Notes: a model not told the origin generated them from the letters alone. A DNA stretch of 64,000 nucleotides from JACKBC01 sp041391125 (GCA_041391125.1 JAWKON010000048.1:3646-67645), one strand, 5' to 3'; counted from the stretch's first letter, positions 11,543 to 24,788 are shown. Translations and numbers: made by a program.

Positions 11543-14500
11543 ATGCACACCGACAATCTGCCCGATTACCAGACCTTTGAACTGCTCATTGGCGCGCCCG
11601 CGGCTGCGGGCTACCCCGTCACCGTCACCCAGTCGCCCGCGGGCGAAGCCACCGCGCACTGCCGCCTAGACCCCACCGACGGCGAATTGGGCGACGCCCT
11701 GGCCGCCGTGCGCACCCAGAACACCGACTTTGCCTTCCTGTCCCAAGTGGGCGCCTTCCTCTTTGACGAGCTGTTTGCGGGCGAGATCGGCAGCCTCTAT
11801 CGCACCAGCCTGGGCATTGTGCGCAGCCAGGGCCAGCGCCTGCGCATCCGCCTGCGCATCGAGCCGCCGGAACTGGCCAGCCTGCCCTGGGAGCTGCTCT
11901 TTGACCCGCAGGAAGAGGCCGCGTTGGCCCTGGCCGGCGAGACCGCGCTGGTGCGCCACGTGCCGCTGCGCCTGCCCGTGCGCCCCACCAGTGTGGAGCC
12001 GCCGCTGCGCATCCTGCTGGTCATCGCCCACCCCAGCGACGCGCCCACGCTGGATGTGGCCAAAGAGCAGCAGCTCATTGTCGACGCCTTGGCCGAGCAG
12101 ACGGCGCAAAAGCGCATTGTATTGCAGGTGCTGGCCGAGGCCACCGTGGCCGCCATCAGCCAGGCTTTGCGCGCGTTTCAGCCTCATGTGTTCCACTTTA
12201 TTGGCCACGGCTATTTCCACGATGAGCAGGCTTACGCCTTGCTAGAGGATGAAGCGGGTCGGGGCCATCTGGTCGACGCCGCCGCCTTCCAAGCGCTCTT
12301 TGCCGATGCCCGCGCTACCCGCCTAGCCATCCTCAATGCCTGCCAAACCGCCGCCACCTCGGATCAGCGCCCGCTGGTGGGGTTGGCGCCCAGCCTCTTG
12401 CAGCGCCAGCTATCGGCGGTGGTGGCTATGCAGCAGGCCATCACCGATGAAGCCGCCGCCGTTTTTGCGCGTGACTTCTATCGCAGCCTGGCCCTGGGCT
12501 ACCCGGTGGACGCCGCCGTGGCCGAAGCCCGCCGCGCCATCTATCTGGAAGTGGGCCAGGATGCGCCCGATTGGGTGGCGCCGGTACTCTTCTTGCGGGC
12601 GCAGGATGGCCAGCTTTTTCAGATTGAAGAAGCCAAGACGCCGCCAGCCGCTGCCGTGCCGCCGCCCGCGCCCACCCAGCCGCCGCCCATCGACACCTTT
12701 GTGGGGCGTGAGGCGGAGCTGGCCTTTTATGCCGGGCAAATTGCGCAAAACGGGATTGCCGTGATTGCCGGTATGGCTGGGGTGGGCAAGACGAGTTTAG
12801 CGGCGTAACTTGGCCCGAACAACACCCATGAAGCGGAAAAGATATTTCTGTATCATTTCGCCCCGAGGAAGGGTTGGAGGTGATCATCTGGAAGCTGGCG
12901 GGCTTTTACTGGCGTGGACAGCCCGAACTCTGGCAGATGATGGAGGGGGCGCGCCAGAATGGCGGTCAATTGCCGCCGCTGGCTGTGCTCTTTGATTACC
13001 TGATGCAGATGGCCAAAGGCAAGGGCTATTTGCTTTGCCACGGACGATTTTCAATTTATCGAAAACGATGAGCTGCTGGATGACATGGTGGCGTCTGCGC
13101 CCTTTGCTGCAGGCGCGGGAAGTGGATCTGCTGCTGGTGCGCGCAGCCGGCCCAAGTTTATGCGGCAGGGTGATTTTCGCCCATTGGATGGCCTGAGCCG
13201 GGATGCGGTCAAAACGCTTTTGCAGCACTATAACTTGACTGCCCGACGTTGATCGCCAAGCTGCATGACCATTTGGAAGGCAAGCTGCCGAACTGCTGAT
13301 GATCACCATCGACGCCTTGCGGCGGGCAGGACGTCACATGCATTGGTCGAGCGGCTGGTGCGGGCCGAGAGCATCGAGCGCTATCTGCTGGATGAGTTGG
13401 ATCGCCACTTAAGCGCAAAGGCGCGCCGTGGAAATGCGGCGCCGTGTTAGGCTATCCCGGCACGCGCGCAGCCATTGAGACGACGCTTGAAGAAACGGGG
13501 CTCGATCATACGCTTTTTGATCTTTGCAATCGTTATCTGCTGCGGGCGCACGAAGGCGAACACCAGCGCGAATATGATCAACACTCAATCTTGGCGCGCT
13601 TTCTATTATGAGGAAGCCCAGCCGGAAGATTGCGCCAGCAGATGCACCGCCGCGCCGCTATCTATTATGAAGAAGAGGAGCCAGATCTCTTCAAATCGGC
13701 CTGGCACTATCAGCGCGCCGGCGAGGAGCAGCAGGCCGCTGTGCTGGCCGCCAACAATGTTTGGTCCATCTTGAACCGCGGCTATGCGCACGGGCTGCGT
13801 CAGCTATTGGCGGGCTTTGATGCGCAACATCTATCCACCATGCGTTGGGCAGAAGTCAACCTGGCCCGTGGCGAGGTATATGCCTATTTGGGCGATTCAG
13901 CCCAGGCGCAGCGAGCCTACGAAGCGGTGCTCACCCTCTTTGACAAGATGACCCCATCGGCTGCTGTTGCCATACTCAAAGTGCAAGCTTATATGGGGCT
14001 GGGCGACTTGCAGCGCTATATCCAACCGGACCAGTCTCTGGCGTGGCTACAGCGCGGCTTGCAAGAGCTGCCCGAGGGGCACACGCTCATGGCGGCCGAT
14101 CTGCACATCAAGAATGGCTTAACCCACTATACAATCGGCAATCTAGATTTGGCCGCGCACGCTCTGCGGAAGCTGACGCTGCTGTCCGACCGCGGTCTCA
14201 TTGCGTATTACGGCGCTCATCAACTTGGGCAATATTGCCGGCGATCAGGGCGCGATCGCGCGTTCAAATCAATCTTACCGCGACGCCCTGGCCCTCAACG
14301 AACAGTCGCATAATCACCTGCGGACGTTATCAATTTTGCACAATCTTGGCATTAATTACGAGATTGGTGGCGAATGGCGGGCCAGTGAATATTACGAGCG
14401 AATACGCGCTACAGCCGCGCCTGGGCGATACGAACCACCAGGTGACAATCGCTCTCTCATGGCATTCTGGCCATGAAACAGGGGCAATTTGAAACGGCTC

Positions 14501-15163
14501 TGGCCCATTTATCCAGCAGCCTGGCGCGCCCGTCAATATCGGCTGAATGCCTATCATCAATTAGGTACGCTCAGCAGCTTGGCCGAACTCTATCTCTATA
14601 CGGATGACGTTAGCGCGCCCATGAACTGCTGCGAAGCCGAAGAGATTGCGCTGCGTTTGGACATAAAACCACGCTGCCAGAGATCTACCGCAGCCTGGCC
14701 CAAGCTGCTACCCCTGACGAAGCCGCGCCGGATGCGGCCTTAGCTAATGCCGAAGCGCGGTGACGCTGGCCCAAAGAGCTATCGATGGAACTAGAACTGG
14801 GCATCGCCTACCGCGTCTGGCCGCCTGTTTGCTGCAACGGCCAGCTCGAGCCGGCGATAACCGCTTTTGAACAGGGCTATGAACTTCTACAGGATCGCGA
14901 CCCATACGAGCGGAAACGTCTGTGAAACCGCCTGGGGCATGATGTTGCGCCAGCAGGGTTCAGCCGAGCGTGGCGCCATCCTTCTGCAAGAGGCCATCAA
15001 TACCTTGCAGCAACTGGGCGCCCAACCTGAGCTTAGGTGGGCCGAATGGGCCTTCAACGGTGGGGGCGATGACGATTTGGCTGATCCTGAGCCCGCGTTT
15101 CCAGCCTTGAAACGTCCATTGTCCGGCCACCACACCGGCCCTTTGCCACATAGGCGTCATTGA
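11543..15163 (+). pseudogene. CHAT-STAND NTPase-TPR protein, multiply frameshifted
   Basis: The first 421 residues read cleanly. A CHAT peptidase has H222 in FHFIGHGYF and C267 in AILNACQTA. A P-rich linker follows, then DTFVGREAEL and a Walker A GMAGVGKTS, after which the frame stops at 12808. Homologous reading continues in other frames: IIWKLAGFYWRG near 12880, LFDYLMQMAKGKGYLL near 12990, the end of the NTPase and winged-helix part to about 13650 (MHRRAAIYYEEEEPDLFKSA), then TPR-like repeats to about 15160. The part after the CHAT domain parallels the protein at 43696-47706. At least eight shifts and some lost residues (the Walker B Asp pair is garbled near 13040) make true decay likely here, but read errors cannot be excluded. 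Predicted role: a signal-gated protease in conflict or cell-death signalling. Confidence 0.7.
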
Positions 15164-15300
15164 TCGCTCATTATGAGTGAGCGACTGGCGTCTTTCAGCA
15201 TCTGCGCTCATGCGCTGGCGCTCCTCATCGCGCTGTTACGCTGTTACGCAACGTTGTCGAATTTACGTTCCAATAGAGAAAACCACATAAGGAGAATATC

Positions 15301-18300
15301 ATGCACACTCCCCTTGCCGCTGATTCACCTCGTACACACGGCGCCCGGCGGCGGTTGCCCCGCTGCTCACCGCCCTCTGGCTGGCGCTTTTTCTGTTGTT
15401 GAGTTGTCTGTGGCTGTTGCGCCCGCCAAACAGGCGCGGCCACTGCGCGCCGGCAGGCGGCCATCTTGCGCATGGCGGATCATAATGTGGTTGCTGTCAC
15501 CCGGGCGGCGCGTCAGTGACCAGGCGCGCTACCTGGCGCAGGCAGACCAGATGTGGATTCAGAGCACAACGCTATCCTGCTTGGAACTTGTCACCCGCCA
15601 ACGCCTTTGGCGTGGCGTGGGGCGATATGGATGGTGATGGCGATCTCGACCTCGCCGTTGCGGCAATATTGGCCGCTATAACGCAAATAAGTGCCAGTGT
15701 TATGAAGGTGACTGCAACAGTATCTACCGCAATGAGGGCGGAAGCGTCTTCACACTCGCCTGGAGAGCTCCTTTACTGACACAACCTGGAGCGTGGCGTG
15801 GGGCGATATGGATGGTGATGGCGTCGACCTCCGCCGTTGGCAATGGGGGCCGAGGCCAGCCAGATCTACCGCAATAACGGATGGAATGATGCGACGAAGA
15901 AATTGTCGCTGGCTATTGCCTGGACCGCCGCAGAAGTAGAGAACACCACCAGCTTGGCGTGGGGCGATATGGATGGCGATGGCCGCCTCGACCTCGCCGT
16001 CAGCAATAGCAACGGGTCCAACAAGGTCTATCGTAATAATGGGTGGGATGAGGCGACGAAGAAATTATCCATGACTGTCGTCTGGACTGCTCCCGTCGAA
16101 CCCACCTATAGTGTGGTGTTGGGAGACATGGATGACGATGGCCACCTTGACCTTGCTGTTGGCAATAATGGCCAGCCCAACAGAGTCTACCGCAATAATG
16201 GGTGGAATGATGTGACTAAGACATTATCCATGATTGTGGCCTGGACCGCCCCCGTTACCGAAAGTACTCAGAGCATAGCGTGGGGCGACATGGATGGCGA
16301 TGGCCATCTTGACCTTGCTGTCGGCAATACTAGCAAGCCCAACAAGATCTACAAGAACAACGGAAGCGTTTTGGGGAACACAGCGGTATATATTGCTACC
16401 ATTACCGACCCCACTTGGAGCGTGGCGTGGGGCGACATGGATGGCGATGGCCGTCTTGATCTCGCCGTTGGTAATTATGGGGATCCAGTCAACGTCAACG
16501 ACAACAAACCCAACAGAGTCTATCGTAATATGGGCGGGGGAGTCTTCCAACCTGTCTGGACGACTGCCGATATCTTTCACACCCGCAGCGTAGCGTGGGG
16601 GGATGCGGATGGCGATGGCGACCTGGACCTCGCGGTTGGCAATGATAAACTCGAGGCTAGTGGAATCTATAAGAATGAGGGGAGCGTTTTGCAGGCCGCA
16701 GTGGCTGAACGGCTTGGGGAGAAACACGTAGCGCGCAGCATGGCATGGGGGGATGTGGATGGGGATGGCGACCTTGATCTCGCTGTTGGCTATTTTGACA
16801 CGACCAACAAGGTCTACCTGAATGATAATGGCGTCATCCAGAGTACAGCTGCCTGGACCTCAACAAAGGCATATAGAACCACCAGCGTAGCGTGGGGCGA
16901 TATGGATGGCGATGGCGACCTTGACCTCGCGATTGGCAACGACAACAATATGCAATCCAATAATAATAGACAACCCAATGAGATCTACCGCAATGATGGG
17001 TGGGATGGCATCCATAACATATTATCCCTAACCGAGGCGTGGGAGTCTGCCGACGCTAATGGAACCCAAAGCGTAGCGTGGGGTGACGTGGACGGCGATG
17101 GCGACCTTGATCTTGCCGCCGGCAATGAGGGCCAGCCCAACAACATCTATCTGAACACGGGGCGCTCGTTGCAAAGGACAGCGGCCTATACCTCGACGGA
17201 AGCAGAAAGAACCTCCAGCGTAGCGTGGGGCGACGTAGATGGAGACGGCGACCTCGACCTCGCGGCTGGCAATAATGGCCAGCCCAGCAAGGTCTACCTA
17301 AATGAGGGAGGCGCTTTGCAGAAAACATTTGCCTGGGAAGCTGCCGGTTTTGACAAGACCAAAAGTGTGGCGTGGGGCGACATAGATGGCGATGGTGACC
17401 TCGACCTCGCTGTCGGCAATGACGGCAGCCCCAACAAAATCTACCGCAATAATGGGTGGGATGGGGAAAAAATGGCCCTGATTTTAGTCTGGACTTCTGC
17501 TGACGCTGACCGAACCCAAAACGTGGCGTGGGGCGATATGGATGGCGATGGCGACCTCGATCTGGCCGTTGGTAATTATAACGGTCATAATAAGGTTTAC
17601 CGGAATGAAGCGGGTGTTTTACAAAATAGACCCGTCTGGGCCGCTGCTCAGGCTGACTTCTCGTGGAGCGTGGCATGGGGCGATATGGATGGTGATGGTG
17701 ACCTCGATCTGGCTGCTGGCTATGAGAGGACCAATATGTTCTACACAAATACTTTGCATGGCGGGCAGGCTACCGTAAACGCTCCCCCTGAGGTGCGGGT
17801 GACTACGCCCTTTTCCGCCACCGCCAATTTCTACGCGCTGCCCCAGGTGCTGGCCGGGACGATTGCCTTCACCTATACGCTCTTTGACCGGGAAGGCGAC
17901 TCCGTGGGGCGCGTCGCTGCTTTCTATTCACTGGATGGCGGCGGCAGTTGGCGAGAGGCGGTGGCAACTACAGATACCATTACAACAAATCTGGCGACTG
18001 TCCCGAGCGGCAGGTGTTGGCGGCGGACGAACCGCCCGACCCATCTGACGCAGTCGTCCGTCCGCCTAGCCAAACGCTCTCCCATCCGATTTGGCTGCCG
18101 CTGATTGCCAACGCTGCCGGTGAGCCCGCTTCGGCGCCGGTCATCCGCCCGTTGCGAACGATGGCCGACGCAGCCGCCTCGCCCTTGGCGCCGGTCAAAC
18201 ATGTGTACCGCTGGGACACCTTGCAGTCGGGCTTCTTCGGGCAGTCTGACAATGTGGTGCTGCGGCTGGTAGCCTATAGCCAGGCTGCCTCCCCCCAGAC

Positions 18301-21040
18301 TCCGCCGCGGGAACCTATCGCTATACCAATACCGTTGCCGGCCCTTTCCCTGCGCCGCGGTAGCTGCAGTGACCTTCCCCTTCCGCGGCGCGGTACGCAA
18401 GTGCGCGTGGTGGATGAACAAGGGAATGCTGTCCCTGGCGCGCTGGTCTATCGCGACCGTGACCTGATTCGAGGCGCCGCGCAACCATTTACAACCGATA
18501 ATCAGGGCTATCTACAGGGACGCGGCGTGCTGACCGAGAGCCAAACTTTGGTGGCGCTGGCTCCCATCTCGCCTACATGGCATCTGCCGATTAGTCCCGC
18601 AACAGCCCACCTCTACCAAATCAGCGCCGCGCCGACCGCGACCGGCCTCCAGACGGCCAAGGTCGGCGCCGCGGGCGTGCAGACGCTGACCGTTTCTGCC
18701 CAAAATAAACTGCTGCTCTTTGATCTGGACATCTCTTTGGAGTGGGATGCGAGTAAGGACAAGCCCTTTCTGGAGCGGCTGGATTTTGACCTGCGCCGCA
18801 CCTCCGAGCTGCTCTTCGACTGGACCAATGGCCAGGCCGCGCTGGGCAAGATCAACATCTACCACAATCGGGAACGCTGGAACGACGCCCATATTCGCAT
18901 CTACGCCAGCAATCGCTTGCGTCCCAACGCGGTGCAGGGCGGGGTGATCACCGAACCCTATAGTGAAACGCTCACATTGACTGATGAGACTCACACCGTT
19001 ACCTATGAGCCAGGGCAGGTGCGCATGGGCGTCACCTGGAATCGCTGTGGGCAGGCCAGCAGCAGCAGCCTCAGCGAAGACTGGCCGCGCACGCTGGCCC
19101 ATGAGCTGGGCCATTTCCTCTTCTTTTTGGACGACAATTATATTGGTTTGGAGGAAGGTCTGGTCGTGCCGATCATTGACTGCCCTGGCGCCATGAGCGA
19201 TCCCTATCGCGAAGATTTCTACAGCGAATTTCATCCAAAGATAAATTGGGGGAACACATCATGCAGCAAGACCATGTCGGCCCAGGAGACTGGGCGCTCG
19301 GACTGGGAGACTATCTATACGCTCTATGACGGGGCGCTGATTTCACCAACCTTCCCTATCGACAGTCCCGATTTTCCAACCGGACCCAGCGGTCTGCCCT
19401 TGGCCGTAACCCAGATTCAAGTGATGACTACAACCATCGCTACGCCGACCTTAGATGTTCCCATTTACTATCTGACCAAAGGGAAAGCCGCCTATGAACC
19501 TGGCGCCAGCGCCCAAGCCTTTCTCTTCCAAAAGGATTGGCTGGTGGCATTGGGGCAACCCACGGCAGACCGCGTCACGGCCTATGGCGCGCGCCCCGGC
19601 GAACGCGTCTGCGTTTTTGAGCTAGCAGCAGGCCTCCTCGGCTGCGAAGCGGTGCGGCAAGGGGATGAACAACTGGCGCTGGAGACCGTGGATGATTGGC
19701 AACCTGAGATTGTCGTTTCGCCCATTACTTCACAAACCCTGGCCCTCACTTTGACCAACCCTAAGCCTGTGCCGGGGCCTTTCTATGCCAGACTTTACCC
19801 CATGAGTCAGCCTGCTGGCGAGCCAATTTTACTTAAAGAGACATCAGCCAATGTTTACACGGGAACCCTAACCACAGATACACCCATCCAGGAAGGGCAG
19901 ATTCACATTTGGCAGGGCGATGTGGCATCTTCAAAGCGGCAAGTGGTAACTGCCTTCACCATTGGGGGCAACCTGGGGCATAAACGCAGCATGGGCCACA
20001 AGCGCAGTATGGGGCACAAGCGCAGCATGGCGCCCATCGTTTCGGCGGATGGCGAGGTTGTCCTCTTTGCCACGCGCGTAATCACATTGGGGCCTGATGA
20101 GCTGTACGCTTTACAGGCCACCACCACGCCGCCGGCCATTCCTCCCTGGGCCACGTTGGTCGGGCAAGCTTACCGCTTATTAGCTTCCCCCAATAAACCT
20201 GCGTTAGACGGCGCGGCAATCACCTTTAACTATCTGGAGCGCGAAGTCCCGTTGGGTGAAGAGGCCAATCTACATATCTACTTCCGCAACCCAACCCAGA
20301 CCGAATGGCAGCGGCTCCCCACCAAGGTCAACGGCGAGCAAAATGTAGCCTCAGCGCCAAACCAGGGCTTTGGGCTCTACGCCCTCATGTCCAGCCTGGA
20401 GATTCCGCTCACCGGCGGTGGCTGGAACAACTTTGCCTATCCGGTGCAGGGCACACGCAACGTAACCGAGGCATTGGCTTCGATTAAAGGCAGTTACAAT
20501 ATTGTTTGGGGATACGATGCAACCAACCAGGCCGATCCTTGGCATGGATATAGCCCAATTGTGCCATCCTCCCATATCACTTTGGCCAATGATTTGCCGC
20601 AGCTTGAATTTGGCATGGGTTATTGGATCTATATCACGTCGTCCGATGCAATCACTCTGTACCTCAACGGCAGCAGCAATGCCGGCGTCACCAGTGCATC
20701 CACCGGCTTAACGCCGCCCGCGCTCTACTACGGCGTGATCACCTCCACAACGTCCGGTGCGAAGCTGACGGCTTGGATCGGTTCGAAGAAGTGTGGCGAG
20801 GGGCGAACCAAAGCGGAGGGCAACCACATTCTGTTTGCCGTTAAGGTGGCGGCGGATGATAGCTACATGGGCTCTGGGTGTGGTCAATCCGGCAGCAAGG
20901 TGCGCTTCCAATATGGCGATAATGTGGTCTTTGACAATGTAGATTGGCGCAATGAAGAAGCCATTGGCCTAGGGGCGCCGCCATCGGGCGGCAGTATGCA
21001 GCACCTCTACTTGCCCGTCGCACCGCGCACGGATGAGTAA
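15301..21040 (+). CDS. Secreted 14-unit FG-GAP/VCBS propeller protein with HExxH zinc-protease motif, frameshifted
   Basis: GGAG at 15291 sets the ATG at 15301. A hydrophobic segment (LLTALWLALFLLLSCLWLL, near 15374-15430) is reached after a +1 shift. About 14 repeats of the pattern SVAWGDMDGDGDLDLAVGN run from 15610 to 17730; twelve lie in one frame (15837 onward) and two upstream in shifted frames. An Ig-like module follows near 17800-17990, then a shift near 18000. The C-terminal 1,000 residues hold the motif IWLPLIANA (18090), a beta-rich region, and AHELGHFLFFLDD at 19097-19135, which fits HExxHxxxxxD zinc proteases. The protein ends HLYLPVAPRTDE. Total about 1,910 codons. The shifts look like read errors because coding quality resumes at once each time. 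Confidence 0.75.
19974..20027 (+). repeat. Three in-frame copies of an 18-bp unit (GHKRSM)
   Basis: Three tandem 18-nt units encode the hexapeptide GHKRSM three times within the FG-GAP/protease protein. The copies differ only at synonymous third positions, so the unit is either selected at the protein level or diverged slightly after duplication. It lies in a basic linker between two beta-rich parts. Confidence 0.9.
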
Positions 21041-21059
21041 GAGGCTCTGACCTTTATGC

Positions 21060-21100
21060 AAAAACGAAATCCGGCTTCCAGGAAGCCGGATTTCGTTTTT
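21060..21100. terminator. Bidirectional terminator: 20-bp perfect palindrome between convergent genes
   Basis: Arms 21060-21079 and 21081-21100 are perfectly complementary around one central A. The ends are A5 and T5 runs, so the hairpin would terminate transcription from both sides. It sits between the stops at 21040 (plus) and 21119 (minus). Confidence 0.9.
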
Positions 21101-21118
21101 AGTAATCCCATCAAACTA

Positions 21119-23965
21119 TTACCTCTGCAGCAGCGGCAAATAGAAATACCGCATCCCTGTCGGCTCGTCACCCTCATCCAGCGCAGTGGGTGGCAACAAG
21201 TTGGGGTCAACCTGCACGATGGCCGTGGCCGTGGCCTGCACGGTGACCACGCGCAGCACGTCGGCATCTGCCGAGGCGCTGGCCGCCGCGCACGCGCTCA
21301 AATCGGCCCGTCTGCGCGGTCCAGGTGGCCACGTTAGTGGTTTCCGCGTTGATAGTGGCCGTGGCCGGGACGCCTAGCTCAATGTTGCTGATGCTTTCAC
21401 CCGGCGCCAGCGTAAACGCTCTGTCGGTAAAGATTTCGCCCAGCCTATCATCACGCAAACTATGGGAGACCAGCGTCACATCACCTGTGTTGGTAACCGT
21501 GTAGCAATAGGCCACCAGCGCACCGGGCGCCACCGTAATAGCGCTGGCTGTGCCGCAGGCCGGGCTGGCCCCATCCAACGCCACGGTCTTGACCAGCGAA
21601 ATGCCGGCATTGACCAGCGCCACCGACGCCTGTGCGGTGGCGGTGACGTCCGCCCCCGCCGGCGGCGTGCCGGTTGCGGTGACGATGTTGACCAGCGGGC
21701 CGGGCAGGTCGGTGCGCGCACGGTGGTGGAGGCTGTGCCGGTGGTCTCCTGGCCGGGGGCCAACGTGGTTGTGGCCAGCGTGATATTGCCCAGCTTGTCA
21801 TCCGCGGCGGTCACGCCGCCAAAGGTTACGCTGCCGTTGTTGCGTACGACGTAAGTATACGTCACCGTTTCGCCTACCAGCGCCACGTCCAGACTGGGCA
21901 ATTTGTTCACGGTGATGCTGCCGGGGATGGCGGCGTTGGTAAAGGTGCAGGTCACGCTGGCGCCTTCGGCCACAAAAATGTCATCGACCGGGCTGCCGTT
22001 GTCGCAGGTGGCGCTTTGCAGCGTCCAACCCGCGGGCACCGTTTCGGTGACCGCGTGATTGGTGTTGGCACCCACCACGAATACCCGGCGGTCGGTGCTG
22101 GAGCCGTCGTCGATCAGCGTGAAGGGGCCCAATGTGGGGCTGCTAAAGTTAAAGGGCTGGCTGCTTTCGGGCGCCGCCGCTTTGACAATGGTAAGCGTGC
22201 CGCTGCCGGGCGGGATGTCGTCATTGGTCACGGTGCAGCTTCGGCTCTCGCCCAGTGCAATGGTTCCCGTACAGTCTGCCGAGTAGGAGACGGTGTAGCC
22301 GGCGGCGGTGGTTTCGGTAATGCTGTAACTGCCGGCATCCAGCGTAATCGTCGTGCCGCTGGCGCTGCCGGGGACGCTGGTCTGGCTGGGATTGGTGGCC
22401 GCCACGTTGAGCGTGAAATCACCCGGTACGCCCGTGCCGCCGTTGTCGTTGACCACCACTTTGGTGACGGTCAGCGTGGGTTGGCCGGCATTGGTAAAGG
22501 TGCAGATGGTGTCCTGGCCGTCCAGGTTTACGGAAATGCCGTTGGCAATGGCGGTGGTGGATACGCCGCCGTCGCAAGCGACATTGGTCAATAGCCAGTC
22601 GCTGGGGACGCTTTCGGTGATGATATAGGTTCCCGAAAGCAGTTGGGGGAACTGCCGGCTGGCGCCGCTGGTCAGGCTGAAGGGTGTGCTGCCTTGGCCG
22701 TTGCCAAAGGCAAAATCGAAGCTCGCGCCGTCGTTGGGCGTGGCCTGTTTGGCCACAGTAATACTGCCCGTGCGCGGCAAGACGGTTACATCTTCATCGG
22801 TTTCGACCAGGCCGTCGTCGCAATCCAATACGCCTTCAATTTCGATGAGACAGGTCGCATTATCGTACGTACCGGGCGGCACTGTAGGCGCCACATCCGC
22901 CGTGAATTGGATGAGCAGACTGCCGCCCTGCGCAATATCCCACTCGCCCCAAGTCAGTTCAGAATCACCAATCGTCGGATCGAGCACGCTGTTGCGCGTG
23001 GCGCCGTTTGCGGTGATGCCCACTGTGGAGCGATAGGTAAAGCCAGCCGGCAACGTGTCGGTGATGGTAGCGCTTTGAAAATTAAATGGAAACGTATTCG
23101 TAATGGCAATCGTATATGTGGCCACATCGCCCGCTTCTACAGTGGGGGATTGCGTCTCTTTATCGATCTGATTTTCGGCGTTATAAAAATAACAGTCAAT
23201 AACGTTAAAGTTGGCCACGGATACAGTCAGGCTGTCGCCGTCGAAGGTGGATCCGCCACCGCCACTTACACCCGCGGACTGCACCGGACCGGTTCCCAAA
23301 AAGCATTCGGCAAACTCGAGCTTCCAACCGGCTGGCACGGTCTCAGTAATGGTGTATGTGCCGGGGACAACGTCGTACACCTGCGTCATGCCATCGTCCA
23401 GCGTAAAGGTGTAGGGCGCTTCAATATCGTGGCTAAAGTCAAAACCAGTGCCGCCGGCCGGAAAACTGGATTTGGTGATGCTGAGCGTGCCGAACGCTTC
23501 GCTCGGCGGAAAACCGTCACCGCTTATATCAAATGTATAGGGCGATTCATCGGCATCATTGCTGATAATTTCAATCGTGGCCACGCGTGTGCCAATCCCG
23601 CTGGGCGTGAAATTCACGGTAAAATTGACCGAATTGCCAGCGCCCACGGTGGCTGGCGTTGTAAGGCCGGAAATGGCAAAGTCGAGACTGTGCAAGCCGC
23701 TCAGCGTGAGCGAGCTGATGGTCAGATCGCCGACGCCGGTGTTCAGAATGGTAAAGATTTGAGGCGTGGCGGTGGTATTTACATTAACAGAGCCGAAGTA
23801 TGTCCCATCGGCCCCATTGGGCGTTGTGCTGCCATCGGGGATCGAGATGGCGTTGCCCTGTACGTCGATGTCGGGCGCTTGGGCCAGGGCGGGCTGGCTC
23901 CACGTCATCAAACAGAAAAGCATGACGCCGCAAAGGATTGCAACTCTTGAGAATATTTTTGGCAT
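21119..23965 (-). CDS. Exported Hydin-like / DUF11 / prealbumin-repeat surface protein with C-terminal YLPLL motif, frameshifted
   Basis: A signal peptide spans residues 1-29 (ending ALAQAPD). Residues 32-150 form a choice-of-anchor-D (ASPM/SPD2/Hydin) domain. Several prealbumin-like units follow, each with a version of GTYTITETVPAGW, interleaved with DUF11-type units such as VEAGDVATYTIAITNT. The reading is clean to about 21715, then shifts twice (near 21710 and 21300) and ends MRYFYLPLLQR at 21119. Total about 949 codons. These domains build elongated stalks on surface or secreted proteins. No LPXTG motif or C-terminal membrane helix is present, so anchoring is not obvious; the YLPLL tail is the only candidate signal. 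It converges on the FG-GAP gene and shares the 21060-21100 terminator. Confidence 0.8.
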
Positions 23966-24204
23966 GGAAATGTCCTAACCTGGATTAATAAATTGAATGT
24001 ACGTGCGTTGGGGAGCATGAAGAAGGGCAGGAAGGTTTCTAATAATAGATGCTTGATTATATCAAGCGACCAGACGCAGACTTCTTTCATATTTCTTACA
24101 GTTCCCAATTTTGGATACAAATGGGCTTGCCCAGCAAAATGCGATATGAAAGTGATGGGTGGTTTTGCGGGGCAGGTTAGGGGTCGCGCCAACAATGCGC
24201 ACAA

Positions 24205-24585
24205 TCAAAGTGGGTTCTTCTCAATATATCTGACACCGTCAATATTGGCAAAATCATCATCCTGCGTCCAGAGCAAAGCTTGATGCGCTCTGGCTGTGGC
24301 TAGGATAATGCTATCCGCCATGGGAAGCTTCAATTCGATGGACAAGAGCGCTGCCTGCATAGCCAGGGTCGAATCCAGGTCAACCACTTGCCCCTGCTGC
24401 ATGACGGCAATTGCCGTTAAAGCATCATCTTCGCTGGCCTGCTGACACACACGCTTGAAAACCTCGTAGAGGCTAATCGACGGCACAATCAATTGCTCTG
24501 TCTCTTTAATAGCCGGGGCAAAGAAATCCGCATTCGCAGAATCGGCAAAATACTCCAACCAACCGGAAGAATCAACAATATTCAT
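24205..24585 (-). CDS. PIN-domain toxin, VapC-like
   Basis: The 126-residue protein starts MNIVDSSGWLEYFADS. PIN-fold acidic residues are visible: D5 of the NIVDSSGW strand, E42 in SLYEVFKR, D91 in LPMADSIILATA and the D-rich tail LLWTQDDDF. VapC toxins are Mg-dependent RNases that cleave tRNA or rRNA. The start codon overlaps the antitoxin stop by 4 nt, giving translational coupling in the usual antitoxin-toxin order. Length and motifs are normal for the family. Confidence 0.85.
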   Translation of the reverse strand: MNIVDSSGWLEYFADSANADFFAPAIKETEQLIVPSISLYEVFKRVCQQASEDDALTAIAVMQQGQVVDLDSTLAMQAALLSIELKLPMADSIILATARAHQALLWTQDDDFANIDGVRYIEKNPL

Positions 24586-24788
24586 AGACGATCTGCGTCC
24601 CGCTCAATGGTGGTGTCGATGCCGCGCAAAAATCCGCGCATCTCTTCGACGGGGCGCAGCGGAATTACTTCAATGCGGTTCTTATAGACGATAACCTCTA
24701 CTTTTTGACCGGGCCGGATATCCAACGTCTTGCGCACGCTCTGCGGGATCACAATTTGATATTTGGGCGACACGGTAACCGTTTGCAT
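24582..24788 (-). CDS. AbrB/MazE-type antitoxin, VapB-like
   Basis: The 68-residue protein has an N-terminal SpoVT/AbrB swapped-hairpin domain: VSPKYQIVIPQSVRKTLDI is the classic signature, followed by RPGQKVEVIVY. The C-terminal 20 residues (EEMRGFLRGIDTTIER) would wrap and block the toxin active site. AGGAG lies 6 nt upstream of the ATG. The pair is probably autoregulated through this domain binding upstream of 24788. Confidence 0.85.
   Translation of the reverse strand: MQTVTVSPKYQIVIPQSVRKTLDIRPGQKVEVIVYKNRIEVIPLRPVEEMRGFLRGIDTTIERDADRL

Noticed and set aside
22643..23950. Long plus-strand open frame opposite the Hydin/DUF11 gene
   Set aside because: The minus strand encodes a signal peptide and regular domains; the plus-strand translation shows none.
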